A DNA stretch of 64,000 nt from Orychophragmus violaceus. Lineage: Eukaryota; Streptophyta; Magnoliopsida; Brassicales; Brassicaceae. Both the position numbers and the translations under genes were made by a program. Where the stretch lies: positions 60,891,823 to 60,955,822 of the forward strand of contig CM058239.1 in the NCBI GenBank assembly GCA_030180135.1, read 5' to 3'. The stretch's first letter is position 1, and the number at the start of each line of letters is the position of its first letter. Positions 22,538 to 34,195 of this stretch are shown here, piece after piece. The notes under the pieces were generated by a model. It had not been told where the DNA came from. It saw only the letters and a program-made list of their open reading frames with translations, and did not search any database.

Positions 22538-24090
22538 ACATTCCCAGTCCAAATCCTCAGGAAAGACAGACTAGGCCCACATACATCAGTATGAACAAGG
22601 CCCAATAAATCACTGGCCCTTTCATTTAGTTTGTTGAAAGGGGCTCTAGCCATTTTGCCCACCAAACAAGACTCGCATTTCTCACATGATTCAAAATCAA
22701 ATGAGCCCAGAAGCCCATTTCGATGGAGCCTCTGGATGCGTTTCTCATTGATATGGCCCAAACGACAATGCCATAAGAAAGTCGGGTTTTCGTCATTGGA
22801 CTTAAACCTCTTTGTATTTATGTTAAAGACAGGCATTTCTTGGTTTAATATATATAACCCATTATCTAATGGGGCGCTACCATAATAATTACCATCACGA
22901 TTAAAAGAACAAACTTTATTCTTAACAGCAAAATCAAAACCTTCCAAATCCAAAACGGAAACTGAAATTATGTTTCTGCTAATCGCAGGTACATAGTAGC
23001 AATTATTCAAAATTAAAACCATGCCCGAAGGTAAAGACAACTCGTAGGTGCCTACGGCCAGTGCAGCAACCTTAGCTCCATTCCCGACTCGTAGCTCTAC
23101 TTGTCCTTTCTTCAGCGTCCTACTGTTTCTTAGTGCCTGCACATCAGTACAAATATGAGCACCGCAGCCGGTATCCAATACCCACGAAGTAGGACTAGAA
23201 GACATAACATTAAGTTCGATAACATAAATACCTGAGTCAGACGCATCATACGTCTTTTTCAGCTTCTTGTAATCTTCCATGAACTTCTTGCAGTCTTTCT
23301 TCCAATGCCCCAACTGCTTGCAGTAGTTGCACTTATCCTCAGGGGAAGGCCCGGATTTGGGCTTCGGCTTGGGCTTGTCCTGACTTTCAGCCTGGATAAC
23401 CTGGGCCTTACCCTTACCCTTCTTAGGTTTCTTAAACCTTTTACCCCCTTGTACCATCAGGACATTGGGAGTAGCCTTCTTGAGATTCGGTTCTGCCGTC
23501 TTCAGCATACCGTGCAACTCAGTCAATGTCTTAGTCATGTTTTGCATATTGTAGTTCATGATGAACTGATCAAAACATGACGGCAAAGACTGCAGAATCA
23601 TGTCAGTGGCCAGCTCCTGGCTAATGGCATAGTCCAGTTTCCCCAGGTTATCAATGTAACCCATCATTTTAAGGACATGAGGACTTACTGGACTGTCCTT
23701 AGCCAGCTTGCAATCCATGAGAGATTTAACCGTCTGGTATCTCTCTGTGCGAGCTTGCTCCTGAAACAAAGCTTTCAGGCTGTTAATCATCTCAATGGGT
23801 GACAATACGTTCTCATATTGCTTATGCAGCTCAGAGTTCATGGTCACCAGCATTAGACAAGTAACATCTTTGACATCCGCTGAATGCTTATCCCAAGCAT
23901 TCTTTTCTGTCTGCGGAGCATTGGAACGTGGCCTCTCGGTGAGAACTCTTTCAAGGACATATTCCTTGTTCTCTTGCCTGAGAACTATTCTCAGGTTCCG
24001 ATACCATTCCAAGAAATTAGATCCATTTAACTTGTCCTTCTCAAGGACGGATCTTAGTGAGAAAGTGTTGATGTGATTTGAGACAGACAT
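22516..24090 (-). pseudogene. gag-pol (truncated): Copia-2 gag-protease-(pre-integrase), deletion-fused to its own LTR
   Basis: The 524-residue frame contains the gag helical domain (MMGYIDNLGKLDYAISQELA), a CCHC knuckle (CNYCKQLGHWKKDC), the protease active site (VLDTGCGAHIC) and the HHCC pre-integrase zinc region (LWHCRLGHINEKRI, CEKCESCLVGK). Integrase has barely begun (LVHTDVCGP) when the frame jumps to SFLRIW, which in Copia-3 lies about 150 residues further on. It then runs into LTR sequence and stops. Two deletions are therefore needed, one inside integrase and one from integrase into the LTR. Gag and protease look intact and might be made; the catalytic core of integrase and everything after it are gone. 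Confidence 0.85.
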
Positions 24091-25424
24091 AGCTGTAATT
24101 CAAAAATAGGTAGATTTTAGTTATAAAGCACAAGAAATGAGAATTCTTATCTAATAAGAAAACTCCCATTGTATTCAAACTATGTTTCCTCATATGAATA
24201 CAATGCGCCAAGATCCTCAGATTACTAAAATTCGAGTGGGCGACTCGCCGTTACTCAAGCTTTAGTTATCTAGGTAAGCAAATCATTGCTAATTGTACTC
24301 AGTACAACTCTTGGTCGTGAATAAGACAAACTATGTCCAATTCACTCTGATGTCTCTGGGCCCAGAACTTCTGACAACCCAGTCAAGTATAACCAATCTT
24401 TTATCTGTCTTGTGATCACTGACAGTTGCACTGCAAGTTTGTCATTGACCACCTGCCTTACTCATGTTGCAGTGGATATCAAGGACTCCAAGATATCCAA
24501 CAAAACGACACGAGTCTTGGCAGTAGACAAGATCGGGCAAGACATCAAGATCACTTGATATTTAGTTGAGGAAAAGAACTAATCTTATCTTGATTTATAT
24601 TCACTATATATATCAAAAATAATAACTTTTAATTAAAACATTTAGTTTTGTTAAGTTTAGATTCATCTAATACTTTTAGGATTAAATTATTCTGGTTCAT
24701 GCAAATTTGTGGTCAAACCAACATGTCTGCGGACGTTGTGTCGATCGACGCCAACCATTGGTATCGATCGACACAACTCTATTTAAACCGTTCTTCGATA
24801 ACCGATCAAACCGGATCGAATTTACTTAACCGATTCAATCCAATTGAACCAGTTCGGTTTAATGGTCTATGTCGATCGTCACACACTGTGTATCGATCGA
24901 CATTACCAAACCAGAACCAATTTTGGTTAATAAAATTAACCGAGCTAGATAACCAGTTCAATCCAATTGAACCGATCTATCTAATTGTATTGCCTGTGTC
25001 GACCGACACACCCAGTGTATCGATCGACGCAGCACGATTACGGGTACTCGATCTCAGATCGAAACCCTAAAGATTTTGCGGATTTTCGCTTTGTATCGAC
25101 CGACACAGCTTTGTGTCGATCGATACTGTGCGACAAACCCTAAAATTTATTCGCGATTTTTCGCTCTGTGTCGACCGACACACGCTTTGTGTCGATCGAC
25201 ACCCTGCGACAAACCCTAAAATTTTATATTTTGCGCCGCGGCGTGTCGACCGACACACGCTTTGTGTCGATCGACACAGTGCGATTTCAACAGTTCATCG
25301 TTTTTCAACAGAGACAAAATCCGGGATTTATTCTATGAAAATACGATTCAGCAAGCAATATACAGATCAACAACATCAAGTTTCGATTTTATATTACCAG
25401 TTTCAATAGCTAAACCCTAAGCAC
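24091..25424 (-). other. 5' leader of Copia-2, loaded with CGATCG palindrome pairs
   Basis: This untranslated leader holds six pairs of 14-bp near-palindromes (about 24738, 24868, 24995, 25093, 25168 and 25243). The last three lie in a 75-bp tandem array close to the primer site. The AT-rich half nearer gag (24091-24700) is plain. Open frames here only spell out the repeats (CRST, VDRH) and are not genes. Confidence 0.7.
25093..25277 (-). repeat. Three 75-bp tandem repeats in the Copia-2 leader
   Basis: The units start at 25093, 25168 and 25243, exactly 75 bp apart. Each holds two near-palindromes (GTGTCGACCGACAC and GTGTCGATCGACAC in the clearest copies) separated by 6-7 bases, followed in the first two units by GCGACAAACCCTAAAATTT. 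Confidence 0.85.
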
Positions 25425-25436
25425 GCTCTGATACCA
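25425..25436 (-). promoter_or_regulatory. Primer binding site of Copia-2 (initiator tRNA-Met)
   Basis: The minus strand reads TGGTATCAGAGC exactly, one base from the LTR that begins at 25438. Confidence 0.9.
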
Positions 25437-25437
25437 C

Positions 25438-25942
25438 TGTTGGATCCCGATGGATCTAGGGTTTGTTATATTGAAATTTAGAACCAACCTCGTTCTTACC
25501 TTTGGTAGCGGAAGAAGATGGTGAACGAGATCAGTGGAGCAACGCAACGCTTTGCCTCTACCAGATACACACGCACGCTCGCTGGAAACGGGATGCTAGT
25601 GTCGGATCAATGGGATCGATGGTGTATGGTGTGTCAAGTGTTTCTGTCAAGAAAACTGGACGGCTCTCTTGTTTAGGTCGAACTAAACACGTTTTTATTC
25701 GACCTAAACGTGCTTAACGGGCCAGACACAATTAAGCCATAACCCGAAAAGCCTGTTCGGAAAATCCGAACTGTGTCGACCGACACACAAGCTGTGTCGA
25801 TCGACATAACACCATTATATCGATTCTTATGTGTATTTCAATACACATAACATGATCATTGCCACAATGATCATTCCCATGTCGTAGCTTCCAGTTCGCT
25901 TAGGTGTGTGACCCTATAGGATCATATAATTCTGGCAGTAAG
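25438..25942 (-). repeat. 5' LTR of Copia-2, first part
   Basis: It starts TGTTGGATCCC and matches 22054-22537. It is interrupted after GTAAG (25938-25942) by Copia-3 and resumes at 33776. Confidence 0.88.
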
Positions 25943-26619
25943 TGAAGGATTATGGGTGTTTTCCATGGTTTAATTCTCAATTACAACCTAACACAAATCC
26001 TTAAACAGATCTAGGTTCTCGTCAAATGAATCATAAAGCAAACCTGATCACTACCTTTCAGATTGCAGCGGATGATGGATGGTAATGATGAGATCAGCTA
26101 GAACAGATGGTAACACCTATTCCTCCTCGAGTATCCACACTCTTACAAGCAAGGGACGGCTGCTAGACCAAAGAGATGGATCAGATCAGAAAGAGAGAGT
26201 TAGAGAGAGAGAGGTTCGCGGCTCAGGGAGAAAAATCGCAAGCCACAGCCTTATGCTTAGGGTTTTCGATTTTTCTATCTCTCATTAATGGGCCCAAGTC
26301 ATTTGACTAATGGCTCATTAATCATTTGGGCCCAAGACACAAATCAGGCAAAAGCCTGCATTTTGTCTGGCCCAATTCTCTGATCCAATACAGTAAATGC
26401 CACTGCATATTACCGTATTTATTCCATTTAACTTTCCCGTTAGCTATGGTGTGTGACCCTTCGGGATCATACAATACTGGTAATAAGTCCTAAACTTATA
26501 GATCAAGAGCGGGCTCTAGCAAGTCATCATGATCACCCAGTATTTATGACTTATGTCTGATCTCGACATTTATCATACTTTCTAGAGATAGTACAGTAGA
26601 TTTCAGGACATTCCCAACA
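25943..26619 (-). repeat. 3' LTR of Copia-3
   Basis: The LTR is TGTTGGGAATGTCC...ATAATCCTTCA on the minus strand. It differs from 33094-33770 at about two positions, one near 26223 (T/C) and one near 26438 (C/T). Confidence 0.93.
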
Positions 26620-27495
26620 ATCTCCCACTTGTACTGGAATCCTACACAAAACATTCCCAACAATCTCCCGATTGTACTGGAATCCTACATTCCCTAGTCC
26701 TTTTGTCTTAATATCTCGATCTGGCATAAGGCAAGATGCGTGTCATCCTTATATAGCCAGACCATGTTTATCGGAACAGATTTGATACTGACAATTCAAA
26801 CGACTTGGGCAAGTCCGTTTGGGAATGGCCATTCTCTTACCAGCTATCAAATCTCCGATTGGCCTAGAGATATTACCTCCGTTAAACGGTAGGGACAAAT
26901 CCCATCTTGTTCCATCACTATGAACTACACAATTCATAATATACCCAACCAAGGTCCGTATAGCTCCCAGTTACGAAACAGCGTTAGACAATGATCAAAG
27001 CGTATTACTCCATGTGCAGCCACATGCATGCGAACTCAGGTCTAAGGACTATACTCTATAGTCGTATATGAGAACCTCTTATGACACAGATATTAATATC
27101 TTGTAGAGTTCTCATAAGCGGGCCATGTCCGGTCATATGCTCCCCTACATATACCTATGTGTCGACTTTGATGCCGCGCATCTATGACCCCTCGAAACTT
27201 GGTCATAAGTCTCAACACAATCTAGTCTCAAGTGGTTGTTGGTGTTCCAATTCAACAACCTTCGACTATGGACACTATGATTTATGTCACTTCGTTAAAT
27301 ATGGGGTTTCAGGATCAAGTCAACTCATGTACTTCGATGACCCATATATAATGACATGAATCATTTTGGAACGATTATTTTATATCACAGTTAAAAATAA
27401 TCCAGAAATAAAATTTCATTAACATTTAAAATGTTTACATGAACCAATCAAAATAACTAAAACAAAAGCCCTCACAACTCCCACTCAAAAAGAGA
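26620..27495 (-). other. 3' untranslated region and polypurine tract of Copia-3
   Basis: AAGTGGGAGAT (minus strand, 26620-26630) abuts the 3' LTR and would prime plus-strand DNA. The rest is noncoding and almost identical to 1582-2450 of Copia-1. Confidence 0.75.
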
Positions 27496-30400
27496 TTACA
27501 TTTGAATATCTCTAATTCCTACAGCAGCAGTATGCAACTCGTGCTTAGGTCTCGGGAGTGGCTTTGTCAACGGGTCAGCCACGTTCTCATCAGTGGGAAC
27601 TCTGCTGACCATCACTTCACCTCTATTCACTATATCACGAATCAGGTGATACCTTCTCATAATGTGTTTGGATTTCTGATGATGTCTCGGTTCCTTGGCT
27701 TGAGCAATTGCACCATTGTTGTCACAATACAGTGCTAGAGGCTCAGTGGCATTTGGGAATACACCGAGTTCAATCAAGAAGTTCCTTATCCAAACTCCTT
27801 CCTTCGCAGCTTCCGAAGCAGCGATGTATTCAGCTTCAGTTGTGGAATCTGCCACGGTGCTCTGCTTGGAACTCTTCCAACTTACTGCACCGCCATTCAG
27901 ACAGAAGATGTAGCCAGACTGTGACCGGAAATCATCCTTATCTGTCTGAAAACTTGCATCCGTGAATCCACTGATTTCAAGCACTTCACTTCCTCCGTAA
28001 ACCAAGAACTTATCCTTAGTATTTCTCAAATACTTCAGGATATTCTTTACGGCAATCCAGTGACTCTCACCTGGACTTGACTGGTACCTACTCGTCATGC
28101 TTAGTGCATAAGCAACATCAGGACGAGTACAGATCATGGCATACATGATAGATCCTATAGCCGAAGCATAAGGAATCCTACTCATGCGCTTAAGCTCATC
28201 AGGTGTTTTAGGACACTGATCCTTGCTTAGTGTAGCACCATGTATCATTGGCGTGAATCCCTTCTTGGATTTATCCATTCCGAATCGATGCAGGACTTTA
28301 TCTATATAAGCATCTTGACAAAGTCCAATCAGCCTTTTAGATCTGTCTCTAAAGATTCGGATTCCAAGAACATACGCGGCTTCACCCATGTCCTTCATGG
28401 AAAAACAACTTCCCAGCCAGTCTTTAACAGACTTCAGCATTGGAATATCATTTCCAAGAAGCAATATGTCATCGACATATAAGATAAGAAACGCCACTTT
28501 GCTCCCACTAGTTTTCTTATACACACATTGTTCCTCTTGGTTTCTGATGAAGTCAAAGTTCTTTATTGCTTCATCAAAACGAAGATTCCAACTCCTCGAT
28601 GCTTGCTTCAATCCATAAATGGATTTGTGAAGCTTGCATACTTTCCCAGCATTCTTAGGATCAATGTAACCGTCAGGTTGTGTCATATACACATCCTCCT
28701 CCAAGATTCCATTCAGGAAGGCGGTTTTCACATCCATCTGCCAAATCTCATAATCATAATAAGCGGCAGTTGCTAGGAGAATCCGAATTGATTTCATCAT
28801 TGCCACTGGTGAATAGGTTTCATCATAGTCTATACCATGAATTTGCTTGAAACCTTTTGCCACCAACCTGGCTTTGTAAATCTGGACATTTCCATCCACG
28901 TCTATCTTCTTCTTGAAGATCCATTTACAATCGATGGCTTTTGCACCAGCAGTTAAATCAACCAGTGAAAACACTCGGTTAGCAGACATGGAGTCCATCT
29001 CGGATTCTGTGGCTTCACGCCACTTTAAGGAGTCAGGGCCCATCATGGCTTCTGCAAAGTTCGAGGGTTCATCACCGTCAATGATCAAAAGATCATGGCA
29101 ATTAGTCATAAGGAACCCCTGATATCTATCAGGTTCCTGACGGATCCTTCCGGATCTTCGAACTTCAGGTACTGCAGGTTCAGGTTCTATTACAACTTCA
29201 TGTAATTCATCCTGCTGTTCTTCCTCATTAGGTTGAACAGGTTCCTGTCCTTCTTGAATTTCATCAAGTTGTACCTTACTCCCACTATCTTTTCTAGAGA
29301 GAAACTCCCTTTCAAGAAAAGTACAATCCCGAGCAACAAAATTTTTGTTCTCGGATCGCATATAGAAGTAATAAGCCTTGGTATCCCTAGGATAACCAAT
29401 GAAGTAGCATTTGTCAGATTTTGGTGTAAGCTTGTCTGAGATTAATCTTTTGACATATGCTTTACAACCCCAAATTCTGAGAAAAGACATTGCTGGAGCT
29501 TTTCCAGTCCATATCTCATATGGTGTCTTTGCTACTGCCTTTGATGGCACTCTGTTCAGTGTGAACGTTGCGGTGAGCAAAGCATATCCCCAAAGGGATA
29601 TAGGAAGGTCTGTGTGACTCATCATGGATCGGACCATATCTAACAATGTCCGATTCCTTCTCTCAGACACACCATTCCACTGTGGTGTTCCAGGAGGTGT
29701 GAGTTGGGAGACAATCCCACACTCACTCAGATGATCACGAAATTCCTGGCTCAAGTATTCTCCTCCTCGGTCCGACCGAAGAGCTTTAATACTTTTACCA
29801 AGCTGGTTCTGTACTTCATTCTGGAATTCTTTGAACTTTTCAAAGGTTTCCGACTTATGTTTCATCAAGTAGACATATCCATATCTACTGAAATCATCAG
29901 TGAATGTAATGAAGTACTGAAAGTTCCCTCTAGCACTTGTGGACATTGGGCCACACACGTCAGTATGTATCAGGCCCAATAGTTCACTGGCCCTTTCTGT
30001 GGGTTTATTGAAAGGTGCCCGTGTCATTTTGCCCATTAGGCAAGATTCGCATTGCTCACAAGACTCAAAGTCAAATGAGCCCAAGAGTCCATTTGAATGG
30101 AGTCTCTTGACGCGTTTCTCACTAATGTGCCCCAAACGACAATGCCAGAGAAACGTTTCATTTTCTTCGTTAGATTTGAACCGTTTTGTATTTATGTTAT
30201 ATACTGGAGCAGATTGATCCAGCATGTACAACCCATTTATAAGAGGGGCACAGCCATAGAACATATCATTGAGATTAAAGGAACACAATTTATTCTTAAT
30301 AGAAAAATCAAATCCTTGCAAATCCAACAATGAAACTGAAATGATATTTCTGCTTATAGCAGGTACAAAATAACAATTCTCAAGTTCTAAAATCAATCCA

Positions 30401-31455
30401 GAAGGTAAAGACAACAAGTAAGTGCCAACGGCCAGTGCTGGAACCTTCGCTCCATTGCCAACCCGCAACTCTACTTGCCCTTGCTTCAACCTTCTACTGT
30501 TGCTGAGCGCCTGCATATTAGTACAAATATGAGCCCCACATCCAGTATCTAATACCCAAGTGGTATTATCAGAAGTAGTAGTATTTACTTCAATAACAAA
30601 AATACCTGAAGATTTAGTCTCCAAGGACTTCTTCTTCTTCAGACTTTCCTGGTATTTCTTACAATCCCTGCGGTAATGCCCTGCCTCTTTACAAAAGTGA
30701 CAGATATCAGAAGGCCCAGCTTTAGACACGGGCTTGGGCTTGGCCTTTTCATTGCTGACTACCTTGCCCTTTCCCTTGTCTGCAGCGGATTTCTTAAAAC
30801 CCTTGCCCTTCTGAACCATGAGTACAGACGACTCCTTGGTCTTCTTCAGATTCGGTTCTGCAGTTTTGAGCATACCATGTAGCTCAGGCAACGTCTTTAT
30901 CAACCCATGCATATTATAGTTCAAGATGAACTGGTCATATGCAGGAGTAAGAGACTGCAGAACGATATCACAAGCAAGCTCTTGGCTTATAGGACAGTCG
31001 AGCCTTGTCAAATGATCGAGATAACCCATCATTTTCAGAACATGTGGACTCACTGCTGCATCCTTAGCCATTTTACAGTCCAAGAGATTCTTAACAGTTT
31101 GGAATCTCTCTGTACGAGCCTGCTCCTGAAACAACGCTTTCAGATTTGCCATCAGCTCCATGGGACAAGTCAGGCCTTCCCACTGCATCTGCAGTTCGGG
31201 AGCCATTGTCGCCAACATCAGGCAAATCACGTCATTAGCATCTGAAGAATGCGTATCCCAAGCATTCTTCACAGCTTGTGCGGCATTATTCGCAGGTCTA
31301 GGAGAGAGAGCTCTTTCAAGGACATAAGCCTTCTTCTCCTATCTGAGCACAAGTCTCAGGTTCCTGGACCAGTTCAGGAAGTTTGATCCGTTCAGTTTGT
31401 CCTTCTCAAGGGCAGACCGGATCGAGAAAGTGTTTTGTGTTGTTGTGCTTGACAT
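27496..31455 (-). pseudogene. gag-pol: Copia-3 gag-pol polyprotein, one premature stop
   Basis: The frame has 1319 codons plus stop from the ATG at 31455, broken only by TAG at 31339-31341 (codon 39, where Copia-2 has CAA/Gln). In order: gag (1-240), CCHC knuckle CHFCKEAGHYRRDC (about 250), protease VLDTGCGAHIC (about 300), HHCC zinc region (about 435-475), integrase with HTDVCGP, LRSDRGGEYL and WNGVSERRNRTL (about 500, 560 and 595), reverse transcriptase with MDVKTAFLNG (about 905) and catalytic LYVDDILLL (about 996), and RNase H with FTDASF, EAEYIAA and LYCDNNGA (about 1163, 1208 and 1243). The end ADPLTKPL is typical of copia. The domain order INT-RT-RH defines Ty1/copia. All catalytic residues look intact. 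The stop would block most product unless read through or bypassed from a downstream ATG such as codon 62. Confidence 0.95.
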
Positions 31456-33080
31456 AGCTGAAAATATGAGACAATAGAGATTTAGTTATTATGTTCATAA
31501 AAGAGTAATCTTAACAACTTATAAGAAAACTCGCATTGTATTCAAAATTTCTTTGTTTAACCTCATAAGAATACAATGATTCCGAGACCCATGTTTAGCT
31601 AAATCCAAAGTGGGCCACTGGCCGTCACCCAGAATTAGCTATACTTGGTAAGCATACACACAGCTAGTTATAACCAATAACTCTCGGTTGTGAATTGGGC
31701 CCGAGGCCCAAATTCACCAGATGTCTCAAGGCCCGGGACTCCCGATGGCCCAGTCAAGGAAACCAATCTCTTACAGTCAAATAATCACTAAAGTCTGGGA
31801 CTCCCAATGAAATTAGTGACTATATACTACTTTACTTACGCGAAAACAGACACCTCACACTGTAAGCCATATCTGTAATCAAGTAAGCGTTAAGTAGTTG
31901 ACAAGATTGGAAAGACATCCAAGCTTGATATTGTTTTTGAGGATTTTTAAGTTTTATTTCCAAAAATAGAAGATTACTATTTTGGGAAACTTTCTTATTT
32001 TAGAAACTTTCTAAATTTAGTAACTTTCTAAAAATAGAAATTTCTAATTTAATATTTTATAAATATTTTGGGATTGGGTCACAAATTATAGGCCCAATTC
32101 TTTGGCCCAAGACCATAGAATTCCAGCTGGCCCAATAATTTGACATAACCGATCCGGTTTATTAATTCTGGTCCAAGACCAAATTAACTATCAAAACCAT
32201 CGGTTATTTACTAAACCAGACCAGCTCTAAATTATTTGGTCCAACCAAATCAAACTTAGACCAGCCTTCGGTTTAGGTTAAAATTCAATTTTATGAATTT
32301 AAATCCGGTTTAACCAGAAATTAAATAATACCATGTATTAAATTATTTCCAGCAAACCGCGATTTGGGTTAACCGCTTGAACCACCAATAAATTGGATCG
32401 GTTCAGTTAAATCCAAAACCGGGAAGAAACACCTAGTGTTTTAGCCAATTTGATTTAACTTGCGGTTTAAGGCTTTAAACACTCAATTAACCGCCAATTA
32501 AATAGACCGGTTTAATTGGTGTGGTTTTGGACAACGAACCGCGAAGCTCGGTTTAACCGATTGACTATTCACGGGACGTAAAATTTTAATGGGCCAAACA
32601 ATCGGATCCAAGATCCAACTCGGCCCATTAACGCAATTGTGGGCCATGATCCAACCGAGGCCCAATGATCCAACACGGTTGCTCACGATCGTTTGCGATC
32701 GATCATTGCAACGGATCATGCTCGGCCCGGTTACACGCAACGCTCGCGCACGATCCTTTGCCTCACGATCATCGTGATCGATCTCGGCTTGGGCATCACA
32801 CGCGATCGCATGATCTATCGGCCAAAACCATTGACCGATCGTCCATTCAACACGATCGTTTATGGCTCTCGATACATGCGACCACATAAAGCGATTAGGG
32901 TTTAATAATAGGGACATGCGATTATTAATAAGGTCATTCGACCAAGACCAAAAACGCACGATTATTAAACAAGATCACTACGATTAGGGTTTAATTAGTT
33001 TTAATCAATTTTCATTCCTTAATTGATTCAAAAACCATTAAAATCATATGATCCAATTTCACAAGAAACCTAATGCCTAG
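31456..33080 (-). other. 5' leader of Copia-3
   Basis: This long untranslated leader is close to that of Copia-1. It is AT-rich with AACC/GGTT motifs (32100-32560) and has a GATC/CGATCG-dense block at about 32600-32880. Overlapping open frames in that block are by-products of its composition. No gene is seen. Confidence 0.75.
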
Positions 33081-33092
33081 GCTCTGATACCA
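33081..33092 (-). promoter_or_regulatory. Primer binding site of Copia-3 (initiator tRNA-Met)
   Basis: The minus strand reads TGGTATCAGAGC, a perfect 12-base match, one base from the 5' LTR. Confidence 0.93.
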
Positions 33093-33093
33093 C

Positions 33094-33770
33094 TGAAGGA
33101 TTATGGGTGTTTTCCATGGTTTAATTCTCAATTACAACCTAACACAAATCCTTAAACAGATCTAGGTTCTCGTCAAATGAATCATAAAGCAAACCTGATC
33201 ACTACCTTTCAGATTGCAGCGGATGATGGATGGTAATGATGAGATCAGCTAGAACAGATGGTAACACCTATTCCTCCTCGAGTATCCACACTCTTACAAG
33301 CAAGGGACGGCTGCTAGACCAAAGAGATGGATCAGATCAGAAAGAGAGAGTTAGAGAGAGAGAGGTTCGCGGCCCAGGGAGAAAAATCGCAAGCCACAGC
33401 CTTATGCTTAGGGTTTTCGATTTTTCTATCTCTCATTAATGGGCCCAAGTCATTTGACTAATGGCTCATTAATCATTTGGGCCCAAGACACAAATCAGGC
33501 AAAAGCCTGCATTTTGTCTGGCCCAATTCTCTGATCCAATACAGTAAATGCCACTGCATATTACCGTATTTATTCCATTTAACTTTCTCGTTAGCTATGG
33601 TGTGTGACCCTTCGGGATCATACAATACTGGTAATAAGTCCTAAACTTATAGATCAAGAGCGGGCTCTAGCAAGTCATCATGATCACCCAGTATTTATGA
33701 CTTATGTCTGATCTCGACATTTATCATACTTTCTAGAGATAGTACAGTAGATTTCAGGACATTCCCAACA
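33094..33770 (-). repeat. 5' LTR of Copia-3
   Basis: A 677-bp copy of 25943-26619, ending at 33770 and followed by the duplication GTAAG (33771-33775). Confidence 0.93.
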
Positions 33771-33775
33771 GTAAG

Positions 33776-33907
33776 TCCACGACCTACAGATTGCAAGAGG
33801 CTTCTAGCAAAGCATTGCAAACGCCCAGTATTATACGAATGTCAGATCTCGACACACAACTATCATAGGAGTGAGTACAGGTGTGATTTCAGGACACTAT
33901 CCCAACA
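33776..33907 (-). repeat. 5' LTR of Copia-2, second part
   Basis: This continues the LTR interrupted at 25942 and ends CTATCCCAACA. Together the two parts make an LTR of about 637 bp. The Copia-2 target duplication GATCG follows at 33908-33912. Confidence 0.85.
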
Positions 33908-33912
33908 GATCG

Positions 33913-34195
33913 ATGCAAGGCGAATTATGCCCGCGGTTTTGTAGATAACCAGTGTCTGAACCGCAATTGAATCGCAAACCGTAAATCGCAACTGCGTCGA
34001 CCGATGCACAATGTGTGTCGATCGATGCAGTGCAATTCTGCCTGTTTTTCTCACGCCTTTGAACACACAAAAAGAAAAATAAAAAAACACCAAATCAAAA
34101 CGAAAAATGAAAACAAAAACGAACCTAATAGTGGGTTGCCTCCCACTCAGCGCATGTTTAAAGTCAATAGCTTGACTATGGAAAGGAGAACGGAC
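33913..34195 (-). other. Element C sequence between Copia-2 and gag-protease
   Basis: Noncoding, and the reverse complement of the 193-480 region of element A. It carries a CGATCG pair at about 33993-34027 and the conserved block GGGTTGCCTCCCACT near 34133. Confidence 0.75.

Larger units (their letters stand above)
25943..33770 (-). mobile_element. Copia-3: nearly complete young Ty1/copia element
   Basis: Two 677-bp LTRs (25943-26619 and 33094-33770) differ at about two positions. They are flanked by the duplication GTAAG (25938-25942 and 33771-33775). A perfect initiator tRNA-Met primer site, a long leader, one polyprotein frame and a polypurine tract are all present. The LTR and leader are close relatives of those of Copia-1. 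The only coding lesion I see is one TAG near the start of gag. It is the innermost and probably the youngest layer of the nest. Confidence 0.95.
22054..33907 (-). mobile_element. Copia-2: deleted Ty1/copia element, split by Copia-3
   Basis: LTR ends TGTTGGATCCC at 22054 and CTATCCCAACA at 33907 are flanked by the 5-bp duplication GATCG (22049-22053 and 33908-33912). An initiator tRNA-Met primer site at 25425-25436 sets the minus orientation. One LTR is split by Copia-3. The other lost its last roughly 100-130 bp together with most of integrase, all of reverse transcriptase and RNase H. Only gag, protease and the pre-integrase region remain. The shared parts of the two LTRs differ at about 1% of positions. 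Confidence 0.88.

Noticed and set aside
25093..25277. Regularly spaced palindromic repeats looked at first like a CRISPR array
   Set aside because: The host is a plant. The repeats are 14 bp with 7-bp spacers grouped in pairs, and they lie in a retrotransposon leader. No cas genes are present.
24648..25409. Overlapping short frames rich in CRST, VDRH and SIDA
   Set aside because: They translate the CGATCG palindromes of the Copia-2 leader in different frames and are not conserved genes.
32498..32959. A 153-codon minus-strand frame in the Copia-3 leader
   Set aside because: It lies in untranslated leader, overlaps three other open frames on the plus strand and comes from the GATC-rich composition; no domain is seen.
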